From: Mucilaginibacter sp.
Lineage (GTDB): Bacteria; Bacteroidota; Bacteroidia; Sphingobacteriales; Sphingobacteriaceae
DNA: 64,000 nt
Direction of reading: 5' to 3'
NCBI RefSeq assembly: GCF_028288225.1
Contig: NZ_JAQBOC010000088.1
Coordinates: 124,001 to 188,000, forward strand
The translations under genes and the position numbers were made by a program. Shown piece after piece: positions 25,389 to 32,916 of this stretch. Below the pieces are notes generated by a model. That model was not told the origin of the DNA. It was given only the letters and a program-made list of their open reading frames with translations, and did not search any database. Each line of letters opens with the position of its first letter. The first letter of the stretch is position 1.

Positions 25389-26060
25389 ATGATGAAAAAT
25401 ATATTCTTTCCAGGCGTCTTTTTATTATGCTTTATTGCTGCTGCAAATGCCCAAACTACCAAAGTTTACAATAAAAATGGCTATAAACTAACCCTTACTA
25501 ACTATGATGCTACGCTTGACACAACTGAGCTGACAAGATTGGCAAAAACATTCTATATAGTTTATCCTGAGCTGGCGAAAGAATATAACCCCAATACACT
25601 AAAGGATGTTAAGATGGTTGTTGATACCAACTACAAAGGCGTAGCAGCCACAGCCGATGGTAAGGTTACCATAGCTTCAAGCTGGTTGCACAAACGCCCT
25701 GAAGATATTGATGTGGTTACTCATGAAGTAATGCACATTGTTCAGGACTATGGTGAAAGTGTTGGGCCGGGATGGTTAACTGAAGGTATTGCCGATTACG
25801 CACGTAACAAATTCGGTGTAAATAATGTGGCGGCAAAGTGGAGTTTACCCGACTATAAATCAACCCAAAACTATGATAACGCCTATCGTATTACTGCCCG
25901 TTTTTTAGTTTGGATAGAAGCGAAAGTTAAACCAGGGATTGTAAAAGAGCTTGACAGCCAAATGAGAAAACATACTTACACCGACAACTCATGGAAGCAG
26001 CAAACCGGTAAAACGGTTGATGAGCTTTGGAAGGCTTATACAGAAGACCCGGCTGTTTAA
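25389..26060 (+). CDS. Secreted basic-secretory-protein-like metallopeptidase
   Basis: 223 residues with signal peptide (ending ANAQ). The zinc site is HEVMH at residues 112-116 within THEVMHIVQDYGE, followed by GPGWLTEGIADYARNKFG. The spacing HExxHxxQ...P..LxEGxADYxR is characteristic of the plant basic secretory protein (BSP) family, predicted gluzincin-like peptidases also common in Bacteroidota. The protein is periplasmic or secreted; the substrate is unknown. The stop overlaps by 4 bases with the stop of the convergent MFS gene. Confidence 0.87.
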   Translation: MMKNIFFPGVFLLCFIAAANAQTTKVYNKNGYKLTLTNYDATLDTTELTRLAKTFYIVYPELAKEYNPNTLKDVKMVVDTNYKGVAATADGKVTIASSWLHKRPEDIDVVTHEVMHIVQDYGESVGPGWLTEGIADYARNKFGVNNVAAKWSLPDYKSTQNYDNAYRITARFLVWIEAKVKPGIVKELDSQMRKHTYTDNSWKQQTGKTVDELWKAYTEDPAV

Positions 26061-27352
26061 TCCTCAATTTTTGAATGTTTGCGGGTATCGTTCATAGTAA
26101 CATATAATATCAGCGACAAGGCTATACAGATGGTAACATACCAGTAAAACCATTCCTGGTGACCGTCGTTTTTAAACCATAACGCAATATATTCTGCCGT
26201 TCCGCCAAATAAAGATACAGCTATGGCATAAGGGAAACCAACACCCAATGCTCTAACATTAGCCGGGAAAAGCTCGGCCTTTACTACAGCATTGATCGAG
26301 GTGTAGCCGCTTACAATAATAAGCGCACACATAATGAGGGCAAACCCCATCCAAACGTCCTTAGTTTGACTTAAGGCCAAAAGGATGGGTACGGTTGTTA
26401 ATGTGCCAAGTATGCCAAAGCTTATTAACAAAGGTTTGCGGCCAATTTTGTCAGACAACAACCCGAAAACCGGCTGCAGCAGCATAAAGCCAACCAGGGT
26501 AAGCGTGGATATAAGTGTAGCACTGTTTTTAGAAAAGCTGGAAGTGTTTACTAAAAACTTTTGCATATAAGTTGTAAACGTATAAAAAGCAACCGTGCCG
26601 CCAACTGTTAATCCTATTACAGTTAAAACAGCTTTTGGGTGTTCGGCCAATGCTTTTATTGTGCCCCGGTTTGATTGCGCTTTGCTGTCTTTTTCATCAA
26701 TATTAACCGATTCCTGCAGGGTGCGCCTTAAATACATTACCGTTATTGCTAATACCGCCCCAATACCAAAAGGGATGCGCCAACCCCACTGGTGCAGTTC
26801 TTTATCAGTTAAAAAAGCCTGCTGCAGTAAAACCAGTACACCCAGAGCCAAAAGCTGGCCCATTATAAGGGTTACATACTGAAAGCTTGAATAAAAGCCA
26901 CGGTGTTTTTTGGTGGCCATTTCGCTAAGGTAAGTAGCACTGGTACCATACTCGCCGCCAACACTCAAGCCTTGTATAATTCGCGCCAAAACCAATAACA
27001 ACGGTGCTGCAACACCAATTTGCTTGTAGCCGGGGGTAATGGCGATAATAAGCGAACCAACACTCATTAATAAAACTGAGAAGGTAAGTGCGGCTTTACG
27101 GCCTTTTCTATCTGCAAAGGTGCCCATTACCCAACCGCCTATTGGCCGCATTAAAAAACCGATAGCAAAAATGCCGGCTGTATTTAATAACTGAACCGTT
27201 TGATTTTCTTTTGGAAAAAAGGCGCCTGAAAAATACAGGGAAAAGGCAGTATAAACGTACCAATCGTACCACTCAACCAGGTTACCTAATGAGCCGCCTA
27301 TTATGGAGCGGATTCTTTCGCCTGTTGTTTGCGGTGTGGTTTTTTTTTGCAT
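26057..27352 (-). CDS. MFS transporter, metabolite:H+ symporter (MHS) family
   Basis: 431 residues with twelve membrane helices. The MHS hallmarks are clear: GNLVEWYDWYVYTAFSLYFS in helix 1, GWVMGTFADRKGRKAALTFS in the loop 2-3 motif, ARIIQGLSVGGEYGTSATYL in helix 4 and SDKIGRKPLLISFG in the 8-9 loop. Closest described roles are KgtP (2-oxoglutarate), ProP (proline/betaine), ShiA and CitA; the substrate is probably an organic acid or betaine. It converges with the BSP-like gene with 4 overlapping bases. The start is ATG preceded by a poly-A rich N-terminus (MQKKTTPQ). Confidence 0.9.
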   Translation of the reverse strand: MQKKTTPQTTGERIRSIIGGSLGNLVEWYDWYVYTAFSLYFSGAFFPKENQTVQLLNTAGIFAIGFLMRPIGGWVMGTFADRKGRKAALTFSVLLMSVGSLIIAITPGYKQIGVAAPLLLVLARIIQGLSVGGEYGTSATYLSEMATKKHRGFYSSFQYVTLIMGQLLALGVLVLLQQAFLTDKELHQWGWRIPFGIGAVLAITVMYLRRTLQESVNIDEKDSKAQSNRGTIKALAEHPKAVLTVIGLTVGGTVAFYTFTTYMQKFLVNTSSFSKNSATLISTLTLVGFMLLQPVFGLLSDKIGRKPLLISFGILGTLTTVPILLALSQTKDVWMGFALIMCALIIVSGYTSINAVVKAELFPANVRALGVGFPYAIAVSLFGGTAEYIALWFKNDGHQEWFYWYVTICIALSLILYVTMNDTRKHSKIED

Positions 27353-27492
27353 AAAATTATGACAAGACTTACAGATGTAGCAACATTTATATTTTACCGA
27401 TAAATCTATAATTTTTTATTTAAGGACTATATCTCCACAGAATACTTATGAAAAAAATTGGTGACCATGTGCCGGATGGGGTAAGCATAAAA

Positions 27493-27924
27493 CTACATAT
27501 CCGGTTTCTTTGCAGAACCAATTAGATTAACATCCACCAGTTCCAGAGATTTAACCGTGTGCTGAACTGTTTCCTTGTACTTCTTAAAATGAGGTGTTTG
27601 TATATGTAAATTGTATGCGGCTGAATCAGCATATATTTCAAGTATTGTGATGTGCGAGGGGTCGCTTTTATTGGCAACAGCGTAATAAGTTAGTACTCCC
27701 GGCTCCACACGAACAGCAGTAGTCATCTGTTCTTTTAGTGCGGCGTTATATTTTTCTAATTGCAATGGATCGACTTGAATTTTTGCCAGTCTAACCATTT
27801 GATTTTTCTGCTGTGCAATAGCTTTTTTACTAAAAGAAAGCGTGAGTATACCTATAGCAACAATCAAAATCAGTCGGCTATTACAGATTAATTGCATTTT
27901 AATAGTTGTTTTAAATGCGTTCAT
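27493..27924 (-). CDS. Putative antibiotic-biosynthesis-monooxygenase-like (ABM) protein, exported
   Basis: 143 residues from ATG 27924 (MNAFKTTIKMQL). The start is uncertain: an ATG at 27897 also gives a signal sequence (LILIVAIGILTLSF), while the longest frame (from 27975) adds an acidic leader. After the signal (ending AIAQQ) comes an ABM dimeric alpha/beta-barrel domain: VRLAKIQVDPLQLEKYNAAL, VEPGVLTYYAVANKSDPSHI, and the strand ILEIYADSAAYNLHIQTPHF ending with KTVQHTVKSLELVDVNLIG-like sequence. These proteins act as quinol monooxygenases or heme-degrading enzymes; an exported version is common in Bacteroidota. Confidence 0.75.
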   Translation of the reverse strand: MNAFKTTIKMQLICNSRLILIVAIGILTLSFSKKAIAQQKNQMVRLAKIQVDPLQLEKYNAALKEQMTTAVRVEPGVLTYYAVANKSDPSHITILEIYADSAAYNLHIQTPHFKKYKETVQHTVKSLELVDVNLIGSAKKPDM

Positions 27925-28078
27925 ATTATTGGGGTACATTTCCTCAGTAAATATAGTCATATCCATTATAATCATATCCAGCTGTAAAAGTTCAAACCGG
28001 GGAGATTTCCAATTAATACTGATGCTTGAAAATTTTAGTTATTTTAGCACATATAAACCCCCGGTCATAATTTAAACA

Positions 28079-28711
28079 ATGGATGAGAATTTCAAGTTTC
28101 GTGCGACACTGAAATCGGACGAAGAGCTTCATGAGCGTATTAACAACCGCGAAAAGTATTTACCCGAAACTGTAGAAGCTGCAGTTGATGAGCTAAAAAT
28201 AAGAGGTGTTGAATTTTCAGATGAAGAACTTACGGTAATAGCCGAAGATATGCAGGCCCGCCGGGAGCTTGCTAAAAGCGGAATGGAAAATATTAACTTA
28301 TTTAAATACACAGACAGTAATAATCAGGTGGAAGATCCTGATGCCCAGGTATTTTATTCTAAACGTGCCATTTATATTTTCTCAATTCTTTTCAGTGTCT
28401 TATTTGGTTCTGTAATGCTGGCTATAAATGTTGCTAAAGTTGAAAAAATGACTAAAGCGCTGTTGGTGGTACTTTTTGGATTAGGTTATACGGCATTTAC
28501 AATTGCCCTTGCCGACCCGGTAAGTTTACCAACAGCCGCAGGGATTTTTATAGGGATGATTGGCGGCTATACCATGAATGCATTTTTCTGGAACAGGTAT
28601 ATAGGTAAAGGAACGCTTTACAGGTTGAAGCCTGTCTGGGTTCCCTTAGGTATAGCATTGGCAATTACAGTCCCTTTAATAATTTTCATCATTAAATATG
28701 GCACCCTATGA
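28079..28711 (+). CDS. Conserved hypothetical membrane protein
   Basis: 210 residues. The first 95 are soluble and acidic (EELHERINNREKYLPETVEA, then AVDELKIRGVEFSDEEL), a pattern seen in small Bacteroidota proteins that begin by counting helices LxxRxxxxxxYxxxxxxAAxxEL. Four membrane segments follow (about 96-115, 124-143, 148-168, 185-206). Function unknown. Its stop overlaps the ATG of the next gene (ATGA at 28708), so it is translationally coupled to the alpha/beta hydrolase. Confidence 0.75.
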   Translation: MDENFKFRATLKSDEELHERINNREKYLPETVEAAVDELKIRGVEFSDEELTVIAEDMQARRELAKSGMENINLFKYTDSNNQVEDPDAQVFYSKRAIYIFSILFSVLFGSVMLAINVAKVEKMTKALLVVLFGLGYTAFTIALADPVSLPTAAGIFIGMIGGYTMNAFFWNRYIGKGTLYRLKPVWVPLGIALAITVPLIIFIIKYGTL

Positions 28712-29523
28712 AAAAATTAATAATCCTTACCTTCCTGCTTCAAATTGCGGTATCATTTTGTTACAGCCAGCAGAAGCCTGCTCCTTATGGCAACAATGCA
28801 GCCGCAGGTAAATATTACAATATCCGCGGTATTAAAATATATTGCGAGGTGTATGGCACAGGCAAGCCACTGCTGATGATCCATGGCAATGGCGGCAGCA
28901 TTTCGGCCTTTAGTAAAAACATCCCCTATTTTGCTAAAAAGTATAAGGTTATTGCGGTGGATAGCCGCGCCCATGGTAAATCAACCGACAGCAAGGATTC
29001 ATTAAGCTTTGAAATGATGGCCGATGATTTTGCCGCCTTGCTAGATACCATGCATATTAGTAAAAGCTATGTGCTTGGCTGGAGTGATGGCGGTATTAAC
29101 GCCATATTACTGGCTATGCGCCACCCGGATAAAGTGATCAAATTTGCATCAACCGGCGCTAATTTATGGCCCGACTCGACAGCTTTAACCCCCGCTACCT
29201 GGAAGGACATGCGCGATCATTACAATTCAGACAAAAACAAACCCAGAACAACGGCCAGGCAGAAAAACGAGTGGAAGATTTTCATGCTCGACTGGTTGCA
29301 GCCTAACATAAAACTGTCTGCCTTAAAAGCTATAAAATGCCCCTCACTGATAATTTGCGGTGATCATGACCTGATCCCCGTTGAGCATACTAATTTAATC
29401 TACCAAAATATAAAAAAAGGATTCCTGTGGGTAGTACCAAATTCGGGACATGGCACCCTGGTTGAACATGCTGCTGATTTTAATAAAAAGGCAGATGATT
29501 TTTTTACGCTAAACTCTTTTTGA
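28708..29523 (+). CDS. Exported alpha/beta hydrolase
   Basis: 271 residues with a signal peptide (ending CYSQQ). Motifs: oxyanion HGNGGS (LMIHGNGGSISAFSKN), DSRAHGKS, the nucleophile elbow GWSDGG (Ser in LGWSDGGIN), acid in CGDHDLIPVEH and the catalytic histidine in PNSGHGTLVEH. It belongs to the AB-hydrolase-1 family of small esterases or lipases. It is coupled by a 4-base overlap to the membrane protein before it. The substrate is unknown. Confidence 0.87.
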   Translation: MKKLIILTFLLQIAVSFCYSQQKPAPYGNNAAAGKYYNIRGIKIYCEVYGTGKPLLMIHGNGGSISAFSKNIPYFAKKYKVIAVDSRAHGKSTDSKDSLSFEMMADDFAALLDTMHISKSYVLGWSDGGINAILLAMRHPDKVIKFASTGANLWPDSTALTPATWKDMRDHYNSDKNKPRTTARQKNEWKIFMLDWLQPNIKLSALKAIKCPSLIICGDHDLIPVEHTNLIYQNIKKGFLWVVPNSGHGTLVEHAADFNKKADDFFTLNSF

Positions 29524-29576
29524 CGCTTTGAAACGGCGTGCAAGCTGAGTTGTATAGAATTTACTTTACAAAGTAA

Positions 29577-29645
29577 CCCCTCTCTTTTGGAAAGGGGCTA
29601 ACACTCAACATATATATAAAGTCCCCTCCCTCTCACCGGAGCGGG
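29577..29645. repeat. CCCCTCTCTTTTGG / AAAGGGG hairpin region
   Basis: acccctctcttttggaaagg followed by ggc folds as CCCC(T)..AGGGG; a related stretch gtcccctccctctcaccgga follows. Such C-rich/G-rich hairpins are common intergenic repeats in Bacteroidota genomes. It lies between convergent genes and may end transcription. Confidence 0.5.
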
Positions 29646-29672
29646 TTATTTATAGGCAATTTATTTTTAAGG

Positions 29673-29936
29673 CTAATTTCCCATCCTTTTTCTAAGTGAT
29701 AGCTGTACATCAAGCATAGGCCAGGGGGTATATTCCTTGTCGATGATATCGCCTATCTCGTCAATCGGAATGATTTCGGTGCCGAACAGGTGCCGAACGC
29801 GTTTCCATATTCCAAAATCGTTTTTTGTTATTATGTGACAGGTTGCATAGTTAAATACGCTAAACGTATAATTATCGGCGCCGTTGCGGATAATCCTATA
29901 AGTCTGTTCTTTTATTATTACTTCTATTGCTGTCAT
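29673..29936 (-). CDS. Hypothetical protein, 87 aa
   Basis: Small protein with no recognised family. It starts MTAIEVIIKEQTYRIIRNG, contains a histidine/threonine-rich centre (FNYATCHIITKNDFGIWKRV) and ends with a basic helix (QLSLRKRMGN). The beta-hairpin then helix build is compatible with a small soluble domain. It stands alone; codon use looks like that of neighbouring genes, which is why I keep it. Confidence 0.6.
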   Translation of the reverse strand: MTAIEVIIKEQTYRIIRNGADNYTFSVFNYATCHIITKNDFGIWKRVRHLFGTEIIPIDEIGDIIDKEYTPWPMLDVQLSLRKRMGN

Positions 29937-30063
29937 GGTTTAGTACAACAAATGTAACTGCTAAAACCATGTGATACAAATAATTACAGGGGGTATTTTA
30001 ACCCAATTTAAGAGGGTGTTTTAACGGGGAGGGGTACCGTTATTTAACGGTATTTGTCAAAAA

Positions 30064-30155
30064 CGTCATGCTGCTTATTTCAGCACCCCACATGCCAGGT
30101 TTACTCCATGCCTGCGGGAGTGCCCTGTGAAATACCGAAATAAATCGGCATGACG
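30064..30155. repeat. 92-bp hairpin element (CGTCATGC ... GCATGACG)
   Basis: The left end cgtcatgctgcttatttc pairs with the right end gaaataaatcggcatgacg. It lies just downstream of the leftward aldo/keto reductase gene. The end word gtcatgct also begins the elements at 3538-3622 and 7431-7556, so it is probably a shorter relative. It could fold in the transcript as a terminator-like stem. Confidence 0.7.
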
Positions 30156-30165
30156 CATCTTATTT

Positions 30166-31167
30166 TTAATTATCCACCAGCTTAGCTGAAACCTCACTGT
30201 AACGCGAGCCTGTATTTGGATATTTATTGAGTATGTTTTGAATATCCTGTAAATCAGCGGCTGATAGCGCTATATCAACAGAAGCTGCATTCTCGCGCAG
30301 GTATTTTGTTTTTTTAGTGCCGGGGATAGGAATAATATCCTCACCCTGTGCCAATACCCATGCTATAGCTAATTGCGCGGGTGTGCAATTTTTTTGTGCA
30401 GCCAGCTCGGCAAAGGCACCTGCCAGTTGCTGGTTGTTATCTTTATTATCATCGCTAAAGCGGGGCAATGTTTTGCGGAAGTCATTACTGCCGAGTTCAT
30501 CAACATTTAACGTATTGGTTATCAGGCCACGTGAAAGCGGACTGAATGGCACCAGCGAGATACCAAGTTCGCGGCATACAGGTAGAATTTCAGCCTCCAC
30601 GTCGCGCGTTAATAAAGAGTATTCGCTTTGCAACGCGGCAATTGGATGCACCGCATGTGCCCGGCGTAATGATGCCGCAGAGGCTTCGGACAAACCAAGG
30701 TAACGCACCTTTCCTTCTTTTACAAGCTCTGCCATTGCGCCTACCATCTCTTCAACAGGCACATTAGGATCAATACGGTGTGCGTAATAAAGATCAATTG
30801 TATCAATCTTTAACCTTTTAAGACTTTGTTCAACAGCTGTTTTTAGATAAGCGGGTGAGCCGTCAAGATAATATGCCGCCATTCCGGTAAACGCGCTATT
30901 ATCTTCTTTTTGCCTGAAACCGAATTTAGTGGCTATAAATATTTTGCTTCGATTTGAAGAAAGCACTTTTGATACTAACTCTTCATTTTTACCATTGGCA
31001 TACATATCGGCAGTATCCCAAAAGTTTATGCCCAAATCAAGCGCCAGGTTTAAGGTAGCAATCGATTCCTCATCATTAAAAGTTCCGTAACCATGGTTCA
31101 TGCCCATGCAGCCTAAACCCAGGGCTGATAATTTTTCGCCGGTTTTTCCAAGTTCTCTAAATTTCAT
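30166..31167 (-). CDS. Aldo/keto reductase
   Basis: 333 residues, soluble. It reads MKFRELGKTGEKLSALGLG, then FWDTADMYANGKNEELV (catalytic Asp and Tyr), IFIATKFGF (Lys) and DLYYAHRIDPNVPVEE (His), completing the AKR tetrad. QSEYSLLTRDVEAEILPVC, ALQ and IPIPGTKKTKYLRENAAS (NADPH-binding loop) follow. This is the YghZ/AKR13-like subgroup that reduces carbonyls such as pyridoxal, methylglyoxal or aryl aldehydes with NADPH. Stands alone, divergent from the yceI gene with the 26-bp palindrome between. Confidence 0.93.
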   Translation of the reverse strand: MKFRELGKTGEKLSALGLGCMGMNHGYGTFNDEESIATLNLALDLGINFWDTADMYANGKNEELVSKVLSSNRSKIFIATKFGFRQKEDNSAFTGMAAYYLDGSPAYLKTAVEQSLKRLKIDTIDLYYAHRIDPNVPVEEMVGAMAELVKEGKVRYLGLSEASAASLRRAHAVHPIAALQSEYSLLTRDVEAEILPVCRELGISLVPFSPLSRGLITNTLNVDELGSNDFRKTLPRFSDDNKDNNQQLAGAFAELAAQKNCTPAQLAIAWVLAQGEDIIPIPGTKKTKYLRENAASVDIALSAADLQDIQNILNKYPNTGSRYSEVSAKLVDN

Positions 31168-31279
31168 AATAGGATGTTTTTACAAAAATAAGAAACGTTT
31201 GTATGCTAACAATATGCGCCATGGAGTAATTATATTGCACTTTCATGGCAAACACACACTACTCAAATCACCAAATTGT

Positions 31280-31305
31280 AAAAAAGATGTTTAAACATCT
31301 TTTTT
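31280..31305. promoter_or_regulatory. Perfect 26-bp palindrome upstream of yceI
   Basis: Sequence AAAAAAGATGTTT followed by its exact complement AAACATCTTTTTT. It lies between two divergent genes (31168-31379), so it may be an operator, or a bidirectional terminator because each arm ends in a run of T. A TAnnTTTG promoter box lies 25 bases to the right. Confidence 0.55.
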
Positions 31306-31330
31306 GGGCGGAATGCGAAATTCTTTGTAT

Positions 31331-31338
31331 TACATTTG
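31331..31338 (+). promoter_or_regulatory. Likely Bacteroidota -7 box (TACATTTG) for yceI
   Basis: TACATTTG fits the -7 consensus TAnnTTTG of Bacteroidota sigma-ABfr promoters. A TTG at 31304-31306 lies 24 bases upstream, a base more than the usual 17-23 spacing. The box is 42 bases before the ATG at 31380. Confidence 0.5.
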
Positions 31339-31379
31339 TGACAAAGAAATTTAAATCTCAAAAAAGATAAAAAACGATC

Positions 31380-31958
31380 ATGAAAAAAACAATTATTTTA
31401 ATCGCAGCTGCCTTATTAAATACAGCGGCATTTGCACAAACGACGTGGAATTCAGACAAAATGCATTCACGTTTGCAGTTTACTATTACCCACTTGGCAG
31501 TTTCTGATGTTGACGGAGAATTCAAAGATTTTTCTGCTACTGTTGCAGCAGCAAAACCTGACTTTAGCGATGCTAAATTCACTATGACAGCTAACACGAC
31601 TTCTATTACTACTGCAAATGATCAGCGTGACGGGCACCTTAAATCAGCTGATTTTTTTGATGCTGCAACTTTCCCGGCCCTTACTTTTACAAGCACAGGT
31701 ATCAGCAAAGGTGCTGCTGCAAATCATTATAAATTAAATGGTAACCTTACTTTACACGGTGTAACAAAACCAGTTAGCCTTGATCTTTGGTACCGTGGCA
31801 CTATCACCAATCCAATGAGTAAAGCTGATGATGCAGGTTTCCAGGTTACCGGTACCATCAAACGTTCTGACTTTGGATTTGGAAGCAAATTTGGTTCGCC
31901 AATGCTGAGCGACGAAGTGGCTATTAAAGCAAACGGCGAATTTGCAAAAGCTAATTAA
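31380..31958 (+). CDS. YceI family periplasmic protein
   Basis: 192 residues with signal peptide (MKKTIILIAAALLNTAAFAQ). The YceI lipocalin-like barrel signature is evident: TTWNSDKMHSRLQFTITHLA at the start of the mature protein (SxxxFxixH), DGHLKSADFFDAATFPALTF and a later YKLNGNLTLHGVTKPVSLDL, then KRSDFGFG near the end. These proteins bind long isoprenoid or fatty chains in a hydrophobic pocket; the physiological role is unclear. It has its own promoter region and a good terminator at 32031-32064. Confidence 0.92.
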   Translation: MKKTIILIAAALLNTAAFAQTTWNSDKMHSRLQFTITHLAVSDVDGEFKDFSATVAAAKPDFSDAKFTMTANTTSITTANDQRDGHLKSADFFDAATFPALTFTSTGISKGAAANHYKLNGNLTLHGVTKPVSLDLWYRGTITNPMSKADDAGFQVTGTIKRSDFGFGSKFGSPMLSDEVAIKANGEFAKAN

Positions 31959-32030
31959 TTAGTTGATTAGGTTGATTGAGTGAATTGTTGTTGATTAAAT
32001 TAATGTGGCCTCAATCAATTAGTTGATGAT

Positions 32031-32064
32031 AAAACAGCGCCGGATAACCTGGCGCTGTTTTTTT
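32031..32064 (+). terminator. Intrinsic terminator after yceI
   Basis: The stem ACAGCGCC (32034-32041) pairs with GGCGCTGT (32051-32058) around a 9-base loop, followed by a run of T (32058-32064). Good stability plus T-tract; it ends the yceI transcript 73 bases after its stop. Confidence 0.85.
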
Positions 32065-32084
32065 ATAGAAACATTCTCCACTTC

Positions 32085-32119
32085 CGGACTTTACTGACTT
32101 TCCGGACTTTCGGACTAAC
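32085..32119. repeat. TTCCGGACTTTACTGACTT word repeat
   Basis: Three drifting copies of the ccggactttactgactttcc word of the CGGAAAGTC family, directly before the stop of the leftward DUF2147 gene, in a convergent gap after the yceI terminator. Confidence 0.6.
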
Positions 32120-32572
32120 TCAAATCCTCACAAAAGTCAACGTTCTCCCGATAAATTTAAAGTGCCAGTAGCCTTTAACCTTTAGCTGTCCCTTTTTATC
32201 TATATAAGCTGCAGCGTTCCATTCCTTGCCATGTTTTGAGTCGTATATCATTCCGTTTTCCCAGCTATTTGTGTTTGGATGATATTCAAGGTTGCGTAAA
32301 ATACTCATGCCAAGTATTTTACGACTGTGTAACGCCGGGTTTGGATTACGTCTGTCTGTCCAGTAATCCATTGGCTTACCGTCCGTATCACTAAACCATA
32401 TTATTCTTACTTTATACTCCTTTCCTTCCAAAGATACCTGGATCCTCAAAGTTTTTTCTTTCGTTTCCCATTTGCCGCAGATCCTTTCAGCAGGTTTAAA
32501 GGCTTGTCCTTTTGAGGCAATAGTTGTGCAGATGATCAGTACTAAACAAGTATAGAGATGTTTGATGGGCAT
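32120..32572 (-). CDS. DUF2147 domain protein, exported
   Basis: 150 residues from ATG 32572 (MPIKHLYTCLVLIICTTIAS, a signal peptide). The longer frame from 32602 adds a charged leader and is less likely. The mature part matches DUF2147: RICGKWETKEKTLRIQVSLE, KVRIIWFSDTDGKPMDYWTD with DRRNPNPALHSRKILGMSIL, and the ending KVKGYWHFKFIGRTLTFVRI. It forms a small beta-barrel in the periplasm; function unknown. Faces the GH3 gene across a word-repeat-rich gap. Confidence 0.85.
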   Translation of the reverse strand: MPIKHLYTCLVLIICTTIASKGQAFKPAERICGKWETKEKTLRIQVSLEGKEYKVRIIWFSDTDGKPMDYWTDRRNPNPALHSRKILGMSILRNLEYHPNTNSWENGMIYDSKHGKEWNAAAYIDKKGQLKVKGYWHFKFIGRTLTFVRI

Positions 32573-32739
32573 ATTATATCTACGTTTATTTATATAAAAC
32601 AATGTAAATGCCAGTAATATTATTAATTACCCGGAATGCATCGGCATTGATACAAAGCGGAGCAGACTCCCGGTTGACGCTTCGCCATCCCTCTCTTCGC
32701 TGCAAAGAGGCCTGAGGAAATTTCATATTGGCTCTCCTT

Positions 32740-32829
32740 CTTCCGGACTGCTTTACTGACTTTCGAACTTTCGGACTTTACTGACTTTCGAACTTTCGAA
32801 CTTTCGGACTTTACTGACTTTCGGACTCC
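32740..32829. repeat. CTTTACTGACTTTCGGA word array before the GH3 gene
   Basis: About 90 bases of repeated words (ttccggactgctttactgac, tttcgaactttcggacttta, ctgactttcgaactttcgaa). The word belongs to the CGGAAAGTC family. It lies in the divergent gap between the DUF2147 and GH3 genes, about 90 bases ahead of the GH3 start. Confidence 0.65.
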
Positions 32830-32885
32830 CCCACCTCCCACAAACATTTTACAACACCTCAATAATGTATTTGCTACACAGTTTA

Positions 32886-32893
32886 TATATTTG
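32886..32893 (+). promoter_or_regulatory. Likely -7 box (TATATTTG) for the GH3 gene
   Basis: TATATTTG fits the TAnnTTTG consensus and lies 23 bases before the ATG at 32917. No clear TTG is found at the ideal -33 spacing; a TTTG at 32870-32873 is too near. Tentative. Confidence 0.4.
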
Positions 32894-32916
32894 AACTAAC
32901 CAATTATTCTATCCTC

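Noticed and set aside
32623..32862. 79-codon minus-strand frame rich in VRKSVKSESSK
   Set aside because: Translation of the CGGAAAGTC word array, not a gene.
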